Assembly (NCBI GenBank): GCA_039908285.1
Contig: JAMOBE010000020.1
Location: 1 to 48,906, forward strand
Direction: 5' to 3'
Length of the DNA: 48,906 bases
From: JAMOBE01 sp039908285
Lineage (GTDB): Bacteria; Pseudomonadota; Alphaproteobacteria; Rhodospirillales; Rhodospirillaceae
The notes below the pieces were generated by a model that did no database searches, was not told the DNA's origin, and saw nothing but the letters and a program-made list of their open reading frames with translations. The position numbers and the translations under genes were made by a program. Positions 47,418 to 48,906 of this stretch are shown one piece after another; within the stretch, counting starts at the first letter, position 1, and each line of letters starts with the position of its first letter.

Positions 47418-47433
47418 TGCGAAAGTCGTGCCA
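47418..47433 (-). promoter_or_regulatory. Sigma-54 promoter for flgI
   Basis: On the minus strand TGGCACGACTTTCGCA matches the -24/-12 pattern (GG, 10 bases, GC). The predicted start is near 47407, leaving a leader of about 40 bases. RpoN control of flgI-type genes is standard in alphaproteobacteria. Confidence 0.8.
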
Positions 47434-47531
47434 GTCGCGAATAAGGACGTTCCGGGGCGTCCTGGAGGCCTCTGGGACCTCCGTCGGCACTTTCGTCCGC
47501 GAGCGCGGCAACAATTGCCGGGGCGGAAATG

Positions 47532-47741
47532 TCAGTGCATGTAGGGTCTGGGCGGCAACCCAAGCGATCGGCGGATGGTGGCGAGGTAGGCAGGCAACCG
47601 CTCGAGCGGGATGTGGACGGCCTCGGTGATGAAGGGGTTGGTGCCGGACACATGTTCCCAGCGGCGCGCGAGGCTCGCGGTGATATTGGTCTTGCGGAAG
47701 CCGAGCCGCACAAGCTCGGCTTCGAACTCCTCGGGCGTCAC
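47532..47741 (-). CDS. Small HicA-like protein (candidate toxin)
   Basis: This 69-residue protein starts at a GTG overlapping the upstream gene's TGA (GTGA). It has an N-terminal helix (TPEEFEAELVRLGFRK), a strand region with WEHVSGTNPF, AVHIPLERLPAYLATIRRSLGL at the end. The order helix, strands, V-IP strand, then a closing helix recalls the HicA fold, but the HicA catalytic GSHH sequence is missing; His in WEH is the only nearby candidate. Pairing with a HicB-like gene in front supports the idea of a toxin-antitoxin-type pair. Function not shown. Confidence 0.55.
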   Translation of the reverse strand: MTPEEFEAELVRLGFRKTNITASLARRWEHVSGTNPFITEAVHIPLERLPAYLATIRRSLGLPPRPYMH

Positions 47742-48007
47742 GCCACGGCCTGCCGTGACGGATGCACCGGGATCGCCACCCACGGACGGTGGAAAGCGAC
47801 GGCGCCAGGCGCGTCGGCGGGAAGAACCTCGATCGCCATGCCCCTCTCAAGATGATAGATCGCCTCGATCACTTCCGGGATGGCATCCATCAACCGGCCG
47901 ATATCGACATGGGCGACCAGCAACTCGGGCAACGTCGGGCAGGTGGCCACGAACAGGCCATCCTGTTCCTCGATGATCACATCCAGGATCTCGACGGTGG
48001 GGCGCAC
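47738..48007 (-). CDS. HicB-like / DUF1902-type protein (candidate antitoxin)
   Basis: This 89-residue protein reads VEILDVIIEEQDGLFVATCPTLPELLVAHVD in outline, then a helix IGRLMDAIPEVIEAIYHLERG, like the degraded-RNase-H fold of HicB antitoxins. A C-terminal tail (PWVAIPVHPSR) follows; no separate DNA-binding domain is seen. The GTG at 48007 with GAGGAG 9 bases before it is the likely start; the frame continues to a TTG at 48046. The antitoxin-first order is the reverse of the usual hicAB. Confidence 0.6.
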   Translation of the reverse strand: MRPTVEILDVIIEEQDGLFVATCPTLPELLVAHVDIGRLMDAIPEVIEAIYHLERGMAIEVLPADAPGAVAFHRPWVAIPVHPSRQAVA

Positions 48008-48191
48008 GGCGGCGTCTCCTCGGCTGACGGAAGCTTGAAGATACAAAGACCTACCCTGTCAGGGTACGTCGCGCGGCGGTTCCGATCAAGCGCCACGGAG
48101 GCTGGGGACTGCGAATAGTCCTTTTCATCAACGACTCGGACGGCTAGAGTCATGGAGTTGCGAGTTCCAGACGGAACCGGTGTGGGTACCC

Positions 48192-48653
48192 ATGAAGATC
48201 ACTCAGGCCGGCTCCACGGCCGGCGCATCGACGGCCAAGCGGGCCGACAAGGCGGGAAAGGGAACGGGGGCGGGCGCGTTCGCCGGCCACCTGCAGAAGT
48301 ATCTCGGCGAGGTGGAGGAGCCGTCCGGCGCCGAGGCGCCGACGGCTCTGGCCAGCGTCGACGCCCTCATCGCCGCACAGACGGCGACCGAGGACGACGG
48401 CCGCTCCCGCCGCGAGATGCACCGGCGCATGGTGCAGCGTGGCGCGGAAATTCTCGACCGGCTCGAAGAGGTGCGACAGGGCCTTCTGACCGGCGCCATC
48501 CCCAAGGAACGGCTCGCCGGTCTGGCGCAGCTGATGCGCACGCGGCGCGAACAGGGGGTCGATCCCGACCTCGCCGCCATTCTCGACGAAATCGAGCTGC
48601 GGGCCGAGGTGGAACTGGCCAAGCTCACCCGGCGGACCGAACCGGGAGCCTAG
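48192..48653 (+). CDS. fliX: Flagellar assembly regulator FliX
   Basis: FliX couples class II assembly to FlbD, the sigma-54 activator, in Caulobacter and relatives. The 153-residue protein has a basic, low-complexity start (MKITQAGSTAGASTAKRADK) and a helical C-terminal half (ASVDALIAAQTATEDDGRSR, RMVQRGAEILDRLEEVRQGLLTG, LAAILDEIELRAEVELAKL) as in FliX. In Caulobacter fliX diverges from flgI; here the same order holds with two small genes in between. Its TAG stop lies within the outer arm of a nested palindrome. Confidence 0.82.
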   Translation: MKITQAGSTAGASTAKRADKAGKGTGAGAFAGHLQKYLGEVEEPSGAEAPTALASVDALIAAQTATEDDGRSRREMHRRMVQRGAEILDRLEEVRQGLLTGAIPKERLAGLAQLMRTRREQGVDPDLAAILDEIELRAEVELAKLTRRTEPGA

Positions 48654-48816
48654 CCCGCATTTCTCACCGGTCCGACGGATGCTGGCTTGATCCTTGATTC
48701 GCCTATGATTTTTCCTCCCTTGCCAATACAGCCAGTATTGCCGGCGGTCGGAAAAATCATAGGCGAATCAAATCTCTGCGCCATCATTCCGCGTCCCGGT
48801 GAGAAATGCGGGCTAG
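48650..48816. repeat. Three-tier nested palindrome after fliX
   Basis: Three inverted repeats share one centre: an outer 21-base pair (48650-48670 with 48796-48816, CTAGCCCGCATTTCTCACC-type), a middle 22-base pair (48694-48715 with 48750-48771, TTGATTCGCCTATGATTTTT-type) and an inner CAATAC/GTATTG (48724-48729 with 48735-48740). All three are perfect. The spacers between tiers are not complementary. No coding frame spans it. It looks like a small non-autonomous mobile element or a large structured DNA/RNA element. Confidence 0.88.
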
Positions 48817-48906
48817 AGCAGTTTCCGCTCAAGCGGAAACTGCGAAAAGCCCGCGCGGCGCTTGAGCGGCCAGAGGCAAATTCTAGAGCGTTTCCGCTCA
48901 GGCGGA
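48814..48906. repeat. Short palindromic repeats (CTAGAGC...TTTCCGCTCA), cut by window edge
   Basis: CTAGAGCAGTTTCCGCTCA (48813-48831) continues as GCAGTTTCCGCT-CA-AGCGGAAACTGC, a perfect 12-base hairpin (48818-48843). A second copy, CTAGAGCGTTTCCGCTCA, begins at 48883 and runs to the end. This repeat family is distinct from the nested palindrome it abuts. Confidence 0.75.

Noticed and set aside
48100..48191. Sigma-54 or CtrA-type promoter for fliX
   Set aside because: No GG-N10-GC element in a plausible position and no TTAA-N7-TTAA were seen.

Overview
The window is one contiguous stretch of a GC-rich chromosome with dense, mostly housekeeping gene content. Gene order and gene types point to an alphaproteobacterium of the Rhodospirillales, most like Magnetospirillum/Phaeospirillum. 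The indicators are the rpmH-rnpA-yidD-yidC-engB-argB cluster, divergent lysC/ubiG, a ThiS-ThiG fusion, alphaproteobacterial AddB, FliX near flgI, PstA with its periplasmic insert, and phaB for polyhydroxyalkanoate metabolism. This assignment is inferred from protein character, not from a database search. No magnetosome, CRISPR, rRNA or tRNA genes were seen.

Layout. 1-5.2 kb: a membrane GH17-GT2 fusion (beta-glucan synthase type), a sensor histidine kinase, a decayed IS630-type transposase and an exported beta-carbonic anhydrase. 5.2-10.2 kb: an SDR-family epimerase, a TPR lipoprotein-like/exported protein and addB, which carries an in-frame repeat element; addA does not follow it. 10.2-16 kb: lysC, an NPD-family flavoprotein and ptsP in one leftward unit, diverging from ubiG, then rpmE. 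16-19 kb: a membrane class III nucleotide cyclase followed by phaB with a strong terminator. 19-24 kb: a Tll0287-like haem protein, argB, engB, yidC, yidD, rnpA and rpmH, all leftward, with a clear sigma-70 promoter before rpmH.

24-31 kb: a coiled-coil protein and a pentapeptide-repeat protein, a 380-base inverted-repeat insertion, trmJ-cimA (translationally coupled), a TPR/OGT-like glycosyltransferase and thiSG. 31-34 kb: an exported coiled-coil protein, aroQ, accB and accC in a tight rightward operon. 34-39.2 kb: the phosphate regulon pstC-pstA-pstB-phoU-phoB behind a PHO box; pstS and phoR are not in the window, and a second copy of the repeat found in addB sits between pstB and phoU. 39.2-40.8 kb: guaA.

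40.8-48.65 kb: flagellar genes. flgI, flgJ, a FlgN-like chaperone, flgK and flgL run leftward behind a well-formed sigma-54 promoter, and fliX runs rightward. A HicB/HicA-like pair lies between flgI and fliX. FlgK and FlgL are both much longer than usual and share a repeated beta-rich module. 48.65-48.9 kb: a three-tier nested palindrome that supplies the fliX stop codon, followed by a second family of short palindromic repeats that runs off the window.

The observations most worth a second look are the module shared by FlgK and FlgL, the repeat element translated inside AddB, the nested palindrome after fliX, the HicBA-like pair in a conserved flagellar junction, and the long inverted repeat bounded by 14-base direct repeats upstream of trmJ's stop.
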